Origin: Ectopseudomonas alcaliphila
GTDB lineage: Bacteria > Pseudomonadota > Gammaproteobacteria > Pseudomonadales > Pseudomonadaceae
Direction: 5' to 3'
NCBI RefSeq assembly: GCF_900101755.1
Contig: NZ_FNAE01000005.1
Coordinates: forward strand, 248,001-312,000
Length of the DNA stretch: 64,000 nt
Shown here: positions 27,367 through 37,085 of the stretch, piece after piece
Numbering within the stretch: position 1 is the first letter of the stretch
How the letters are laid out: every line of letters begins with the position of its first letter
Made by a program: the position numbers and the translations under genes
Notes under the pieces: generated by a model
The model's database searches: none
The model's input: only the letters and a program-made list of their open reading frames with translations
Told to the model about the DNA's origin: nothing

Positions 27367-28166
27367 TGTGCGACTCCCTGGGCAGCCTGGCGTTTGTAGG
27401 CATGGGCGATCAGGCCCAGGCCGGCGAGAATCATCGGTATGCAGAGGACCTGCCCCATGGTCAGCCAGCCCCAGGCCAGGTAGCCGAGCTGGGCGTCCGG
27501 CACGCGGACGAATTCGACAATGAAGCGGAAGATGCCGTAGCACACGGCGAACATGCCGGAAACCGCCATGGTCGGACGCGGTTTGCGCGAATAGAACCAG
27601 AGGATGGTGAACAGCGCCACGCCCTCCAGGGCGAACTGATACAGCTGCGACGGATGGCGCGCCAGTTGCTCAGGGTCGGTGGGGAAGACCATCGCCCAAG
27701 GCACATCGGTGGCCTTGCCCCACAGCTCGGCATTGATGAAGTTGCCGATGCGGCCCGCCCCCAGCCCAATCGGAACAAGAGGCGCGATAAAGTCCATCAG
27801 CTCAAAGAAGCTCTTGCCGTTGCGCTTGCCGAACCACCAGGTCGCCAGCATCACCCCGATCAAACCGCCATGGAACGACATGCCGCCCTCCCATACCCGC
27901 AGGATCTTCGCCGGTTCAGCGATGTAGGCGGCAAAGTCATAGAAAAATACGTAGCCCAGGCGCCCACCGAGAATCACCCCCATGGCCACCCAGAACACCA
28001 GGTCGGACAGCTTTTCCTTGTTCCAGGTCGCATCGAAACGCGCCAGTCGGCGCGAAGCCAGCCACCAGGCGCCACCGATACCGATCAGGTACATCAGGCC
28101 GTACCAATGGATTTTCAGGGGACCGAGGGCGATGGCCACCGGGTCGATCTGCGGATAAGGCAGCAT
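27363..28166 (-). CDS. lgt: Prolipoprotein diacylglyceryl transferase
   Basis: A 267-residue inner-membrane enzyme that attaches diacylglycerol to the lipobox cysteine of prolipoproteins. The essential HGG motif ([11 protein letters not shown]) and the signature [15 protein letters not shown] are present, with seven hydrophobic segments. Its stop overlaps the thyA start by four bases, and it begins 10 bp after the TauE-family gene, so the three form one operon. Confidence 0.97.
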   Translation of the reverse strand: MLPYPQIDPVAIALGPLKIHWYGLMYLIGIGGAWWLASRRLARFDATWNKEKLSDLVFWVAMGVILGGRLGYVFFYDFAAYIAEPAKILRVWEGGMSFHGGLIGVMLATWWFGKRNGKSFFELMDFIAPLVPIGLGAGRIGNFINAELWGKATDVPWAMVFPTDPEQLARHPSQLYQFALEGVALFTILWFYSRKPRPTMAVSGMFAVCYGIFRFIVEFVRVPDAQLGYLAWGWLTMGQVLCIPMILAGLGLIAHAYKRQAAQGVAQ

Positions 28167-28176
28167 CCAGGACTCC

Positions 28177-28959
28177 TTAAATGAAAAAACTCAGGCCCAC
28201 GCTGAACAGCAGCAGGGCGAACAGACGCTTGAGCAACAGTGGCGACAACCGATGGGCCAGGCGCGCACCAAAACGGGCAAAGAACATGCTGGTCAGCGCG
28301 ATGCCCAGCAATGCCGGGAGATACACGAAGCCGACGCTCCATTGCGGCAGATTCGGATTCCCCCAGCCGGTAAACATGAAACTCAGCGCACCGGCGATGG
28401 CGATCGGCAAACCACAGGCCGCCGAGGTTGCCACCGCCTGCTGGATCGGCACGCTGCGCCAGACCAGAAAGGGTACGGTCAGCGAACCACCGCCAATCCC
28501 GAAGATCGCCGAAGCCCAGCCGATCACACCACCAGCCACCGTCAGCGTCGGCTTGCCTGGGACACCACGGCTGGCCTTGGGTTTCAGGTCCAGCGCCATC
28601 TGCGCGGCAACGACGATGGCGAAAGTGCCGATGATCTTCTGCAGCAACGGCCCCTGAATCAGCGCCGCCGTCATCGCCCCCAGCGCGGCACCGAGCAGGA
28701 TACCGAGAGTCAGCCAACGAAACAGCGGCCAACGCACCGCACCCTTGCGATGGTGCTCGAGCAACGAATTGATCGAGGTGAAGACGATGGTAGCCAGGGA
28801 AGTGCCCACTGCCAGATGGGTGAGGATCTCCGTTGCCATACCCTGGGAAGTGAAGCTCAACACCAGTACCGGCACGATGATCAGGCCGCCACCCACGCCG
28901 AACAGACCAGCCAGCACACCGGCAGCCGAGCCCAGCACCAGGTAGAGCAGCAGTTCCAT
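28177..28959 (-). CDS. TauE/SafE family sulfite-exporter-like permease
   Basis: A 260-residue membrane protein with about eight hydrophobic segments and the family's repeated glycine motifs ([13 protein letters not shown] near the N terminus, [15 protein letters not shown] in the second half). TauE/SafE proteins move small anions such as sulfite or sulfoacetate; the substrate here is not determinable. The start at 28959 (MELLLYL) is preferred to the longer frame because it starts at the first hydrophobic segment. First gene of the TauE-lgt-thyA operon. Confidence 0.88.
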   Translation of the reverse strand: MELLLYLVLGSAAGVLAGLFGVGGGLIIVPVLVLSFTSQGMATEILTHLAVGTSLATIVFTSINSLLEHHRKGAVRWPLFRWLTLGILLGAALGAMTAALIQGPLLQKIIGTFAIVVAAQMALDLKPKASRGVPGKPTLTVAGGVIGWASAIFGIGGGSLTVPFLVWRSVPIQQAVATSAACGLPIAIAGALSFMFTGWGNPNLPQWSVGFVYLPALLGIALTSMFFARFGARLAHRLSPLLLKRLFALLLFSVGLSFFI

Positions 28960-29087
28960 CGGCACCCCCAAAAACAAAGCGGCATGGTAGCGGAAATGCC
29001 TCCTCAACGGCACACGGATCGACGGAACGGTTGCCGCCTGCGGCTCAGCTCGCTAGCCTGCCAGACTCCGTCATTGGAGGAATGCGC

Positions 29088-29831
29088 ATGTGCCTGATCG
29101 TCTTCGCCTGGCAGCCGGAAAGCCCGACGGTGCTGCGCCTGGCGGCCAATCGCGACGAGTTCTATGCGCGCCCCAGCGCAGCACTGAGTGAATGGCCGGA
29201 TGCGCCTGGCGTATTCGCCGGCCGCGACCTGCAAGCTGGAGGCACCTGGCTCGGCGTCACCGCGCAAGGCCGCTTCGCCGCACTCACCAACATCCGTGAC
29301 CCGCAGCAAAAAGCCGGCCCGCGCTCACGCGGTGCGCTGACGGCCAACTACCTGCTGGGCCAGGACTCGGCGCCGGTCTATCTCGACAGGATCATGCGCG
29401 AAGCCACAGAGCATGCCGGCTTCAACCTGCTGTTGGGCGACCGCCATCAGCTCTGGCATTTCAACTCCCAGGAAGGACGACCTCGGCAGCTGCAGAGCGG
29501 CATTTATGGCATGTCCAACGCCAGCCTCGACACGCCCTGGCCGAAGCTGCTGCGTGCCAGAAATGCCCTGAGCGATAGGGTCGAGAGCGAGGATGAAGCG
29601 CTACTGGAACTGCTGAGCGACAGTAGCCAGCCGGCCGATCATCTGTTGCCGGACACCGGCGTAGGGCTGGCGACGGAACGCGTACTGTCGAGTATTTTCA
29701 TTACCACTGCTACCTATGGCACCCGCGCCAGCACGGTGCTGAAGCTTGGCAGAGATGGCAGTTGGAATATCACCGAGCGCAGCTTCGGCCCGCAAGGCGT
29801 CGTGCTCGGCGAGGTCGCGTTACGCGGGTAG
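29088..29831 (+). CDS. NRDE/TANGO2 family protein
   Basis: A 247-residue protein of the NRDE family, named for the LAANRDEFY motif visible at about residues 20-28. It starts MCLIVFAWQ; the conserved Cys2 resembles an N-terminal-nucleophile hydrolase residue. The start at 29088 is favoured over ATG 29082 because GGAGG lies 7 bp upstream. Eukaryotic TANGO2 relatives affect lipid or haem handling, but the bacterial role is unsettled. Its stop codon lies inside a REP copy. Convergent with ptsP. Confidence 0.88.
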   Translation: MCLIVFAWQPESPTVLRLAANRDEFYARPSAALSEWPDAPGVFAGRDLQAGGTWLGVTAQGRFAALTNIRDPQQKAGPRSRGALTANYLLGQDSAPVYLDRIMREATEHAGFNLLLGDRHQLWHFNSQEGRPRQLQSGIYGMSNASLDTPWPKLLRARNALSDRVESEDEALLELLSDSSQPADHLLPDTGVGLATERVLSSIFITTATYGTRASTVLKLGRDGSWNITERSFGPQGVVLGEVALRG

Positions 29832-29848
29832 CCCGGATGCAATCCGAG
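29828..29848. repeat. Single REP copy, GTAGCCCGGATG family
   Basis: GTAGCCCGGATGCAATCCGA overlaps the NRDE stop codon (TAG of GTAG). It is a lone, slightly degenerate half of the palindrome at 7727-7788. Confidence 0.75.
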
Positions 29849-29891
29849 GTAACGCCAATGATGGGGATAGATCCCCGGAAGTGGGAGCGAA

Positions 29892-32171
29892 TCAGGCCTG
29901 GATATTGGACGCCGGGTTGATCACCCGACCGAGACCCAGGTTGCGCAGCGCCAGGTGCAGGGTGCTGTAGATCAGGTGCGGGTTGTCCATGGTCATCACC
30001 TGGCCCAGCAGTTCCTTGGCCTTGCTCTGGGTGACCTGGCGCAGCAGCCATTTCACCTTGGGCAGGTTGGTGGCGTTCATCGACAGCGAGTCGAAGCCCA
30101 TTGCCAGCAGCAGCACCGCCGCCGCCGGGTCACCGGCCATCTCACCGCAGATGCTCACCGGCTTGCCTTCGAGGTGCGCGTCGTTGACCACTTTTTGCAG
30201 CGCCTGCAGCACAGCCGGGTGGAGGAAGTCGTAGAGATCCGCCACGCGCGGGTTGTTGCGGTCGACTGCCAGCAGGTATTGGGTCAGGTCGTTGGAGCCG
30301 ACCGAGAGGAAATCCACCTGACGCGCCAGTTCGCGGGTCTGATAAACCGCCGCCGGAATCTCGATCATCACGCCGATCGGCGGCAACGGCACGTCCGTGC
30401 CTTCGTCACGCACCTCGCCCCAGGCACGGTGAATCAGGTGCAGCGCCTCTTCCAGCTCCTGCGTGCCGGAAATCATCGGCAACAGGATGCGCAGATTATT
30501 CAACCCTTCACTGGCCTTGAGCATGGCGCGGGTCTGCACCAGGAAAATTTCCGGGTGGTCGAGGGTCACGCGGATACCGCGCCAACCCAGGAAGGGATTC
30601 TCTTCCTTGATCGGGAAGTAGGACAGCGACTTGTCGCCGCCGATATCCAGGGTGCGCATGGTCACCGGCAGCGGGTGGAAGGCCTGCAACTGCTCGCGAT
30701 AGGTGGCGAGCTGCTCCTTCTCGCTGGGGAAGCGCTCATTGATCATGAACGGCACTTCGGTGCGGTACAGGCCGACGCCTTCGGCGCCGCGCTGCTGAGC
30801 GCGGGCCACATCGGCGAGCAGGCCAGTGTTGACCCACAGCGGCATGCGGTGGCCGTCAAGCGTCTCGCAGGGCAGTGCACGCAGGGCATCGAGCCCTTCG
30901 GTGAGCTGGCGCTCCTCCTCGACCACCTCCGCATACTGCTTGCTCAGCAGGTCGCTGGGGTTGGTGAAGACTTCACCATGGTAGCCATCGACGATCAGCT
31001 TGATGCCGTCGATCTTCGAATACGGCAGATCGACCACACCCATGACCGTGGGAATGCCCATGGCACGGGCGAAAATCGCCACGTGAGAGTTGCCCGAGCC
31101 GGTCACCGAGATCAGACCGACCAGCTTGCCTTCCGGCACTTCGCCGAGCATCGCCGGCGACAGCTCCTCGCTGACCAGGATGCTGTTATCCGGGTAGACC
31201 AGCGTGGTCTTGCGTTCTTCCTGCAGGTAGGCGAGCAGACGTCGACCGAGGTCGCGCACATCGGAGGCGCGCTCGCGCAGGTAGGCGTCATCCATCAGCT
31301 CGAAACGATTGACGTGATCGAGCACCACCTGGCGCAGAGCACCTTGCGCCCACTGGCCGGTACGGATGACCTTGCGCACCTCGTTACCCAGTGCGGCGTC
31401 CTCGAGCATCATCAGGTAGACGTCGAACAGCGCGCGCTCTTCCTTGCGCAGCTGAGTGGCGAGCTTCTCGGACAGCTCCTGCATGTCCTCGCGCACCCAG
31501 CCGAGCGCCTTGTCGAACAACTCCAGCTCTGCAGCAATGTCATCGACGCTGCGGTCTGGAACCACATTCAGATCAGCCGGGGGCAGCACCACCACAGCGG
31601 TGCCGACCGCTGCCCCCGGCGCACCCGGCACGCCGACGAACTTGGCCTCCTGCACGCCCTTGCCCTGGCGCCCCAGACCGCGAATCGAGCCGGTCGCCTC
31701 GGCATGGGCGATAACGCCGGCGAGCTGCGCGCTCATGGTGACCAGGAAGGCTTCCTCGCCCTCGTCAAACTGGCGGCGCTCCTTCTGCTGCACGACCAGA
31801 ACGCCCATCACCCGACGGTGGTGGATGATCGGCGCCCCGAGGAAAGAGGCGTAACGCTCCTCGCCGGTCTCGGCGAAATAGCGGTAACGGGGGTGGCTGG
31901 CAGCGTCTTCGAGGTTCAGCGGCTCTTCGCGGCTACCGACCAGACCCACCAGGCCTTCGCTGGGGGCCATGCTGACCTTGCCGATGGAGCGCTTGTTGAG
32001 GCCGTCGGTGGCCATCAACACGAAACGGTTGGTTTCCGCATCGAGCAGGTAGACCGAGCAGACCTGGCTGCCCATCGCTTCCTTGACCCGCTGCACGATG
32101 ATCGACAGCGCCGCCTTGAGATCCTTGGCGGCGTTTACTTCCTGGACGATCTTGCGCAGCGTATTGAGCAT
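29892..32171 (-). CDS. ptsP: Phosphoenolpyruvate-protein phosphotransferase PtsP (EI-Ntr)
   Basis: A 759-residue first enzyme of the nitrogen phosphotransferase system, which takes phosphate from PEP and passes it to NPr and EIIA-Ntr to regulate nitrogen, potassium and stress functions. An N-terminal GAF domain (about 15-155) is followed by the PEP-utiliser N domain, the phosphohistidine domain (active His in TGSGNSHVAIFARAMGIP) and the C-terminal PEP-binding TIM barrel with ICGEMAGDPAAA. Length and order match EI-Ntr. It lies 18 bp after rppH on the same strand, a known Pseudomonas pairing. Confidence 0.97.
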   Translation of the reverse strand: MLNTLRKIVQEVNAAKDLKAALSIIVQRVKEAMGSQVCSVYLLDAETNRFVLMATDGLNKRSIGKVSMAPSEGLVGLVGSREEPLNLEDAASHPRYRYFAETGEERYASFLGAPIIHHRRVMGVLVVQQKERRQFDEGEEAFLVTMSAQLAGVIAHAEATGSIRGLGRQGKGVQEAKFVGVPGAPGAAVGTAVVVLPPADLNVVPDRSVDDIAAELELFDKALGWVREDMQELSEKLATQLRKEERALFDVYLMMLEDAALGNEVRKVIRTGQWAQGALRQVVLDHVNRFELMDDAYLRERASDVRDLGRRLLAYLQEERKTTLVYPDNSILVSEELSPAMLGEVPEGKLVGLISVTGSGNSHVAIFARAMGIPTVMGVVDLPYSKIDGIKLIVDGYHGEVFTNPSDLLSKQYAEVVEEERQLTEGLDALRALPCETLDGHRMPLWVNTGLLADVARAQQRGAEGVGLYRTEVPFMINERFPSEKEQLATYREQLQAFHPLPVTMRTLDIGGDKSLSYFPIKEENPFLGWRGIRVTLDHPEIFLVQTRAMLKASEGLNNLRILLPMISGTQELEEALHLIHRAWGEVRDEGTDVPLPPIGVMIEIPAAVYQTRELARQVDFLSVGSNDLTQYLLAVDRNNPRVADLYDFLHPAVLQALQKVVNDAHLEGKPVSICGEMAGDPAAAVLLLAMGFDSLSMNATNLPKVKWLLRQVTQSKAKELLGQVMTMDNPHLIYSTLHLALRNLGLGRVINPASNIQA

Positions 32172-32189
32172 GCTCGATAGGGGTCCGTA

Positions 32190-32669
32190 TCAGTCGCGCA
32201 CTATAAGACGCGGGGCAAGTTCCTTGAGCGCGCGGCGGTAAACCTCGCGCTTGAATGTGACCACCTGGCCCAGCGGGTACCAGTAGCTGACCCAGCGCCA
32301 GCCATCGAATTCGGGCTTGCCGGTCAGGTCCATGCGCACCCGGTCTTCAGCCCCGGTCAGACGTAGCAGAAACCACTTCTGTTTCTGCCCGATGCACAGC
32401 GGCTGGCTATGCGTGCGCACCAGGCGCTGCGGCAGACGATAACGCAACCAGCCGCGGGTGCAGGCGAGGATCTTCACATCCCGCTCTTCGAGCCCGACCT
32501 CTTCATTCAGTTCACGGTAAAGCGCCTCTTCCGGCGATTCACGATCATTGATGCCGCCCTGGGGAAACTGCCACGCATCCTGGTTGATACGCCGGGCCCA
32601 GAGCACCTGGCCGACATCATTGGTCAGGATGATGCCGACATTCGGGCGGAAACCATCAGAATCGATCAC
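32190..32669 (-). CDS. rppH: RNA pyrophosphohydrolase
   Basis: A 159-residue Nudix hydrolase that removes pyrophosphate from mRNA 5-prime ends and so starts RNA decay. The Nudix box is complete (GG...[16 protein letters not shown], about residues 38-60), preceded by the family start [17 protein letters not shown]. The GTG at 32669 is chosen because it gives that standard N terminus; the longer frame upstream runs through the divergent gene. First gene of the rppH-ptsP pair. Confidence 0.96.
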   Translation of the reverse strand: MIDSDGFRPNVGIILTNDVGQVLWARRINQDAWQFPQGGINDRESPEEALYRELNEEVGLEERDVKILACTRGWLRYRLPQRLVRTHSQPLCIGQKQKWFLLRLTGAEDRVRMDLTGKPEFDGWRWVSYWYPLGQVVTFKREVYRRALKELAPRLIVRD

Positions 32670-32814
32670 GGCAAGCAACCTCGTACACGCAAGTTCCGGC
32701 ATTGTTCCACAAAGCCCACAACAGCAGCAACGCGGGTTTAGGCACAGTTTGAAAGCCCCACCAAAGCGGCTATTCTGGCGCCCCTCCCCCCTTTTGCAGA
32801 ACAGGTACAGTACC

Positions 32815-33468
32815 GTGCGCTTGGCCCTTTTCGATCTCGACAACACCCTGCTGGCCGGCGACAGCGACCACAGCTGGGGCGAATTCGTCTGCCAGCGAGG
32901 CCTGGTCGACGCGGCCGAGTACCTGGCGCGCAACGACGCTTTCTATGCCGATTACTGCGCCGGCAAACTGGACGTGGTGGCCTACCAGAACTTCAGCCAG
33001 GCCATTCTTGGTCGCAGCGAAATGGCGCAGCTGGCGCAGTGGCACCGCGAGTTCATGGCAGAGGTGATCGAGCCGATCATCCTGGCCAAGGGCGAAGCAC
33101 TGCTGGCCGAGCACCGCGCCGCTGGCGACAAACTGGTGATCATCACCGCCACCAACCGTTTCGTCACCGCGCCCATCGCCGAGCGCCTGGGCGTGGAAAC
33201 GCTGATCGCCACCGAGTGCGGCATGCAGGAGGGTCGCTACACCGGGCAGATCACCGGCACGCCGTGCTACCAGGGCGGCAAGGTGACCCGGCTGAACGAG
33301 TGGCTGGCACAGACCGGGCACAACCTGGATGGTGCCTACTTCTACAGCGACTCGCGCAATGACCTGCCGCTGCTGGAAGCCGTGGCCAACCCGGTGGCGG
33401 TCGACCCGGACGACGTACTGCGCGCCACCGCGCTCGAGCGCGGCTGGCCGGTGATTTCGTTGCGCTGA
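32815..33468 (+). CDS. HAD-superfamily (subfamily IB) phosphatase
   Basis: A 217-residue HAD hydrolase starting with GTG at 32815. Motif I is [12 protein letters not shown], motif II IITATN, and motif [19 protein letters not shown] with the preceding Lys in GGKVTRL. Subfamily IB contains phosphoserine-phosphatase-like enzymes; substrate unknown, and this is not SerB by length. It is divergent from rppH across a 145-bp space, and both genes use GTG starts. Related to a conserved Pseudomonas protein beside rppH. Confidence 0.88.
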   Translation: MRLALFDLDNTLLAGDSDHSWGEFVCQRGLVDAAEYLARNDAFYADYCAGKLDVVAYQNFSQAILGRSEMAQLAQWHREFMAEVIEPIILAKGEALLAEHRAAGDKLVIITATNRFVTAPIAERLGVETLIATECGMQEGRYTGQITGTPCYQGGKVTRLNEWLAQTGHNLDGAYFYSDSRNDLPLLEAVANPVAVDPDDVLRATALERGWPVISLR

Positions 33469-33479
33469 ATCGCGATGAA

Positions 33480-33543
33480 GTAGGGGGCGCCGTGCGCACC
33501 GCAAACCCCGTCATTAACAGCCGGTGCGCACGGCGCACCCTAC
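33480..33543. repeat. REP-like palindrome, GTAGGGNGCGCCGTGCGCACC family
   Basis: GTAGGGGGCGCCGTGCGCACC and CCGGTGCGCACGGCGCACCCTAC (21 and 23 nt) face each other. Half copies of this family are at 46182-46201 and 60674-60696. First of three unrelated REP elements stacked in the 247-bp space between the HAD and DUF2269 genes. Confidence 0.85.
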
Positions 33544-33576
33544 AGACAAATCGCTGCCGGTACGCCCTGCGATTCT

Positions 33577-33652
33577 GCAGGAGCGGCTGGGCGGCATTCG
33601 CTTCAGCCGCGAAGCTTGATAACCAGGCAATCGCGGCTGAAGCCGCTCCTAC
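33577..33652. repeat. REP/BIME palindrome, GTAGGAGCGGCT family
   Basis: GCAGGAGCGGCTGGGCGGCA and CGGCTGAAGCCGCTCCTAC bound the element, with inner TTCAGCCGCGA/TCGCGGCTGAA pairing. Near copy of 19427-19506. Confidence 0.85.
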
Positions 33653-33685
33653 AGCAAGCAACAAGGCCGCGCGGAATCTTAGCCC

Positions 33686-33706
33686 GTAGCCCGGATGCAA
33701 TCCGGG
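33686..33706. repeat. Single REP copy, GTAGCCCGGATG family
   Basis: GTAGCCCGGATGCAATCCGG, a lone half palindrome just past the DUF2269 gene stop codon. Confidence 0.8.
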
Positions 33707-33715
33707 AAATCAGAG

Positions 33716-34156
33716 TCAGGCCGGCTTGGCGCCCATGAGCGCCATGATGGCGATCAATAGCAGCAGAATCAGCCCGGCATAGATCAGGCACAGGCGCTTG
33801 AGCGATGTCGGCGCTGGTGTATCACACAGCGCACGCCATACCGCCAAGCGACCAGCCAAGAGCAAGCCGAGCAGCATCATCACCGCATAGAGAATGCTGC
33901 CCAGCAGCAGCCAGGTCTGCCCCAGCGGCCAGCCGGCGGTGTCCACCAGCCAGTAGCCGGTAACTGGCAGGCTCAGCGACAGCACGGCGAACGTCGGGAA
34001 GCTGAACAACAGGGTCACGCGCAGCTTGCGCGCCAGCACGGCGGCATCACCACCGCGCTGCGCCTTGAACAGCATGACGCCGTGGGCGATCAGGCCGAGC
34101 AGCAGCAACACGCCAGGGGCGCTGTGGAGAATACGAACCAGCAGATAATGTTCCAT
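33716..34156 (-). CDS. DUF2269 family integral membrane protein
   Basis: A 146-residue protein with four hydrophobic segments (about residues 7-29, 50-70, 80-103, 122-142) that resembles the DUF2269 family of small membrane proteins of unknown function. A histidine near the N terminus (RILHSAPGVLLLLGLIAHG) is shared with cytochrome-like members, but haem binding is not shown. It stands alone between REP elements on both sides. Confidence 0.7.
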   Translation of the reverse strand: MEHYLLVRILHSAPGVLLLLGLIAHGVMLFKAQRGGDAAVLARKLRVTLLFSFPTFAVLSLSLPVTGYWLVDTAGWPLGQTWLLLGSILYAVMMLLGLLLAGRLAVWRALCDTPAPTSLKRLCLIYAGLILLLLIAIMALMGAKPA

Positions 34157-34185
34157 CGAGGCTTCCTTGGTTATCAGGCGATTAC

Positions 34186-34239
34186 GTAGGGCGGGTGTAA
34201 CCCGCCAGCGCGCTGTTGGCGGGTTGCACCCGCCCTACG
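34186..34239. repeat. REP/BIME palindrome, GTAGGGCGGGT family
   Basis: GTAGGGCGGGTGTAACCCGCC and GGCGGGTTGCACCCGCCCTAC (21 nt each) are inverted copies bounding a 54-bp element just downstream of ilvA. Confidence 0.9.
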
Positions 34240-34254
34240 GTTCGAAGGCAGCTT

Positions 34255-35769
34255 TCAGCCCAGAAACAGGCGATAAGCGGGATTTTCGCTCTCATCCCAG
34301 TAGGGGTAACCGATGGCGTCCAACGCCGCCGGCACCAGATGACGCTCGTCTGCCGGCACCTGCAGCGCCGCCAGTACGCGGCCATCGGCGGCCCCGTGAT
34401 TGCGGTAGTGGAACATCGAGATGTTCCAGCGCCCACCCAGCTTCTGCAGGAAGTTGAACAGCGCGCCCGGACGCTCGGGAAACTCGAAACGCAGCACCAT
34501 CTCGTCACCGACACCGGCGGCATGACCGCCGACCATGTGGCGGATGTGCAGCTTGGCCAGCTCGTTGTCGGTCAGGTCCAGCACCGGGAAGCCCTGCGCC
34601 CGCAGCCCCTCGACCAGCGCCTGGCGCGGGTCGTTCTCCGGATGGGTCTGCACGCCGACGAAGATGTGCGCTTCGCGATCGGTGTGATAGCGGTAGTTGA
34701 ATTCGGTGATCTGGCGCTTGCCCACCGCCTCGCAGAAGGCCTTGAAGCTGCCGGGCTGCTCGGGAATGGTCACGGCGATGATCGCCTCGCGCTTCTCGCC
34801 CAGCTCGGCGCGCTCGGCAACGTGACGCAGGCGGTCGAAATTGACGTTGGCGCCGGAATCGATGCCCACCAGCACTTCACCGTTAGCGCCCTGACGCTCG
34901 ACGTACTTCTTGATCCCGGCCACAGCCAGCGCACCGGCCGGCTCGGTGATCGAACGGGTATCGTCGTAGATGTCCTTGATCGCCGCGCAGATCTCATCGG
35001 TACTGACGGTGATCACTTCATCGACGTGATCCTTGCAGATATCGAAAGTGTGCTGGCCGATCTGCGCCACCGCCACGCCGTCGGCGAACAGCCCGACCGT
35101 CGGCAGTACCACGCGAGAACCGGCGGCCATGGCGGCCTGCAGGCAGTTGGAATCGTCCGGCTCGACCCCGATCACCTTGATTTCCGGGCGCAGGTATTTC
35201 ACGTAGGCCGCGATGCCGGCGATCAGGCCACCGCCACCGACCGGTACGAAGATGGCATCGATATGGCCCTGGTGCTGGCGCAGCACCTCCATGGCCACGG
35301 TGCCCTGGCCGGCGATCACCAGTGGATCGTCGTACGGGTGAATGTAGGTATAGCCCTTCTCCTCCACCAGCTTCAGCGAATGCGCCAACGCCTCGGGGAA
35401 AGCGTCGCCGTGCAGCACCACCTTGCCGCCCCGCGAGCGCACGCCCTGCACCTTCAGCTCCGGCGTGGTGCGCGGCATGACGATGGTCGCCTTTACGCCC
35501 ATATGCTTGGCAGCCAGGGCCAAGCCCTGCGCGTGGTTGCCGGCCGAGGCGGTGACCACACCGCGCGCCAGCTCTTCGGCGGACAGTTGCGCCAGCTTGT
35601 TGTAGGCGCCGCGAATCTTGAACGAGTACACCGGCTGCAGATCCTCGCGCTTGAGCAGAATCTGGCTGCCCAGCCGCTCACTGAGCTGACGGGCGGGTTG
35701 CAGCGGGGTTTCCACCGCGACGTCGTAGACGCGCGAGGTGAGGATCTTCTTCACGTACTGTTCGAGCAT
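34255..35769 (-). CDS. ilvA: Threonine ammonia-lyase, biosynthetic
   Basis: A 504-residue PLP enzyme converting threonine to 2-oxobutanoate, the first committed step to isoleucine. The PLP lysine is in SFKIRGAYN (about residue 52), the phosphate-binding glycine loop is VGGGGLIAG, and two C-terminal ACT-like regulatory domains (about residues 330-500) are expected to bind isoleucine and valine. Length matches the long biosynthetic form (E. coli IlvA 514). Divergent from rpiA across 191 bp. Confidence 0.97.
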   Translation of the reverse strand: MLEQYVKKILTSRVYDVAVETPLQPARQLSERLGSQILLKREDLQPVYSFKIRGAYNKLAQLSAEELARGVVTASAGNHAQGLALAAKHMGVKATIVMPRTTPELKVQGVRSRGGKVVLHGDAFPEALAHSLKLVEEKGYTYIHPYDDPLVIAGQGTVAMEVLRQHQGHIDAIFVPVGGGGLIAGIAAYVKYLRPEIKVIGVEPDDSNCLQAAMAAGSRVVLPTVGLFADGVAVAQIGQHTFDICKDHVDEVITVSTDEICAAIKDIYDDTRSITEPAGALAVAGIKKYVERQGANGEVLVGIDSGANVNFDRLRHVAERAELGEKREAIIAVTIPEQPGSFKAFCEAVGKRQITEFNYRYHTDREAHIFVGVQTHPENDPRQALVEGLRAQGFPVLDLTDNELAKLHIRHMVGGHAAGVGDEMVLRFEFPERPGALFNFLQKLGGRWNISMFHYRNHGAADGRVLAALQVPADERHLVPAALDAIGYPYWDESENPAYRLFLG

Positions 35770-35914
35770 GGCGATTTCGCAGGCGTTCAGGCTTTGAGAG
35801 GACTGCCGAGTCTACCCCAGCGCTGCGCCGGGCGACCATACGAAACGCACGGCTTTTAGGGGCATATACGCCCCGTCAGCAAGCCATTTACGGCTATAGC
35901 AAGTCACTTGCGGC

Positions 35915-35920
35915 TATAAT
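35915..35920 (+). promoter_or_regulatory. Putative -10 box of the rpiA promoter
   Basis: A perfect TATAAT in GCGGCTATAATTCGC lies 41 bp before the rpiA start. The decamer CGGCTATA occurs twice (35891-35898 and 35911-35918), 20 bp apart, the first in place of a -35 box, so a regulator site overlapping the promoter is possible. Confidence 0.5.
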
Positions 35921-35960
35921 TCGCGCCTTGTCCTCCCACCTTCCCAGGCATTCCCCCGCG

Positions 35961-36632
35961 ATGAACCAGGATCAGCTGAAACAGGCCGTGGCCCAGGCCG
36001 CCGTCGACCACATTCTCCCGCGCCTCGACAGCAAGAGCATCGTCGGCGTCGGCACCGGCTCCACCGCCAACTTCTTCATCGACGCGCTGGCCAAGCACAA
36101 GATGGACTTCGATGGCGCCGTCGCCAGCTCCGAAGCCACCGCCGCGCGCCTGAAGGGTCATGGCATCCCGGTCTACGACCTCAACAGCACCGCCGAACTG
36201 GAGTTCTACGTCGACGGCGCCGACGAGAGCGACGAGCGTCTGCACCTGATCAAGGGCGGCGGCGCGGCGCTGACCCGCGAGAAGATCGTCGCGGCCGTGG
36301 CCAAGACCTTCATCTGCATCGCCGATGCCAGCAAGCTGGTACCGGTGCTGGGCGCCTTCCCGCTGCCGGTGGAAGTCATCCCCATGGCCCGCAGCCACGT
36401 CGCCCGCGAGCTGGTGAGACTGGGCGGCGACCCGGTCTATCGCGAAGGCGTGCTGACCGACAACGGCAACGTCATCCTCGACGTGCACAACCTGTCGATC
36501 ACCGATCCGGTAAAGCTGGAGGCGGATATCAACGCTATCGTCGGCGTAGTCACCAATGGCCTGTTCGCCGCCCGCCCGGCCGATCTGCTGCTGCTCGGCA
36601 CCGCCGAAGGCGTGAAAACGCTCAAGCGCTGA
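35961..36632 (+). CDS. rpiA: Ribose-5-phosphate isomerase A
   Basis: A 223-residue enzyme interconverting ribose-5-phosphate and ribulose-5-phosphate in the pentose phosphate pathway. The signature [14 protein letters not shown], the active-site acid cluster DGADESDE and the lysine loop [14 protein letters not shown] are intact. The start at 35961 (MNQDQLK) fits the family length; an upstream in-frame ATG at 35928 is less likely. Confidence 0.97.
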   Translation: MNQDQLKQAVAQAAVDHILPRLDSKSIVGVGTGSTANFFIDALAKHKMDFDGAVASSEATAARLKGHGIPVYDLNSTAELEFYVDGADESDERLHLIKGGGAALTREKIVAAVAKTFICIADASKLVPVLGAFPLPVEVIPMARSHVARELVRLGGDPVYREGVLTDNGNVILDVHNLSITDPVKLEADINAIVGVVTNGLFAARPADLLLLGTAEGVKTLKR

Positions 36633-36654
36633 GAAGCCAGCAGTCGCTTCAATC

Positions 36655-36714
36655 GTAGCCCGGATGAAATCCGGGGCAGACGCACTGGACTTTCCCGGAT
36701 TGCATCCGGGCTAC
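36655..36714. repeat. REP/BIME palindrome, GTAGCCCGGATG family
   Basis: GTAGCCCGGATGAAATCCGG and CCCGGATTGCATCCGGGCTAC-like arms face each other in the 100-bp space between the convergent rpiA and DUF3703 genes. Confidence 0.9.
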
Positions 36715-36734
36715 GAAACATGTCAATGCGCCGT

Positions 36735-37085
36735 CTACTCAAGCAAACGGCGCAGCTCCTCGCTTATCGACATGGGTTGAAAAGCACTAACCCGCGCCCG
36801 CCCGGTATTGCCGACGGGCACCCAGATACGCGAGAACAGCAGCGCCGCCAGGATACGTGGCACTTGTCCCAGCACCTCACGCGCATCCCCTTGTTGCCAG
36901 CCGGCCCGCAGCATCAACCAGTGCGAACGCGCATGCAGCCACGGGCGACGCTGAGTAAGGACGTGCGCGCGCTCCAGCCAGACCAGCGCTTTGTCGCTAC
37001 GGTGTGCGCGCAGTTCTTCTTGCGCCTGAACGAAAGCCTCGTCGATAGCCTTGCGTAGTTCCACCTGCATGCCAGCGCCCCTCAT
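36735..37085 (-). CDS. DUF3703 domain-containing protein
   Basis: A 116-residue small soluble protein whose sequence resembles the DUF3703 family (VELRKAIDEAFVQAQ..RAHVLTQRRPWLHARSHWLML). The ATG at 37085 overlaps the cadA stop codon as ATGA, so translation is probably coupled to cadA; a second in-frame ATG is at 37070. The conserved histidines (ERAHVL, LHARSHW) could bind metal, which would fit the cadmium/zinc cluster, but this is inference. Function unknown. Confidence 0.75.
   Translation of the reverse strand: MRGAGMQVELRKAIDEAFVQAQEELRAHRSDKALVWLERAHVLTQRRPWLHARSHWLMLRAGWQQGDAREVLGQVPRILAALLFSRIWVPVGNTGRARVSAFQPMSISEELRRLLE

Noticed and set aside
29955..32180. 741-codon open frame antisense to ptsP
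   Set aside because: Shadow of a strongly conserved gene; composition rich in His/Gln/Arg typical of such shadows and no family resemblance.
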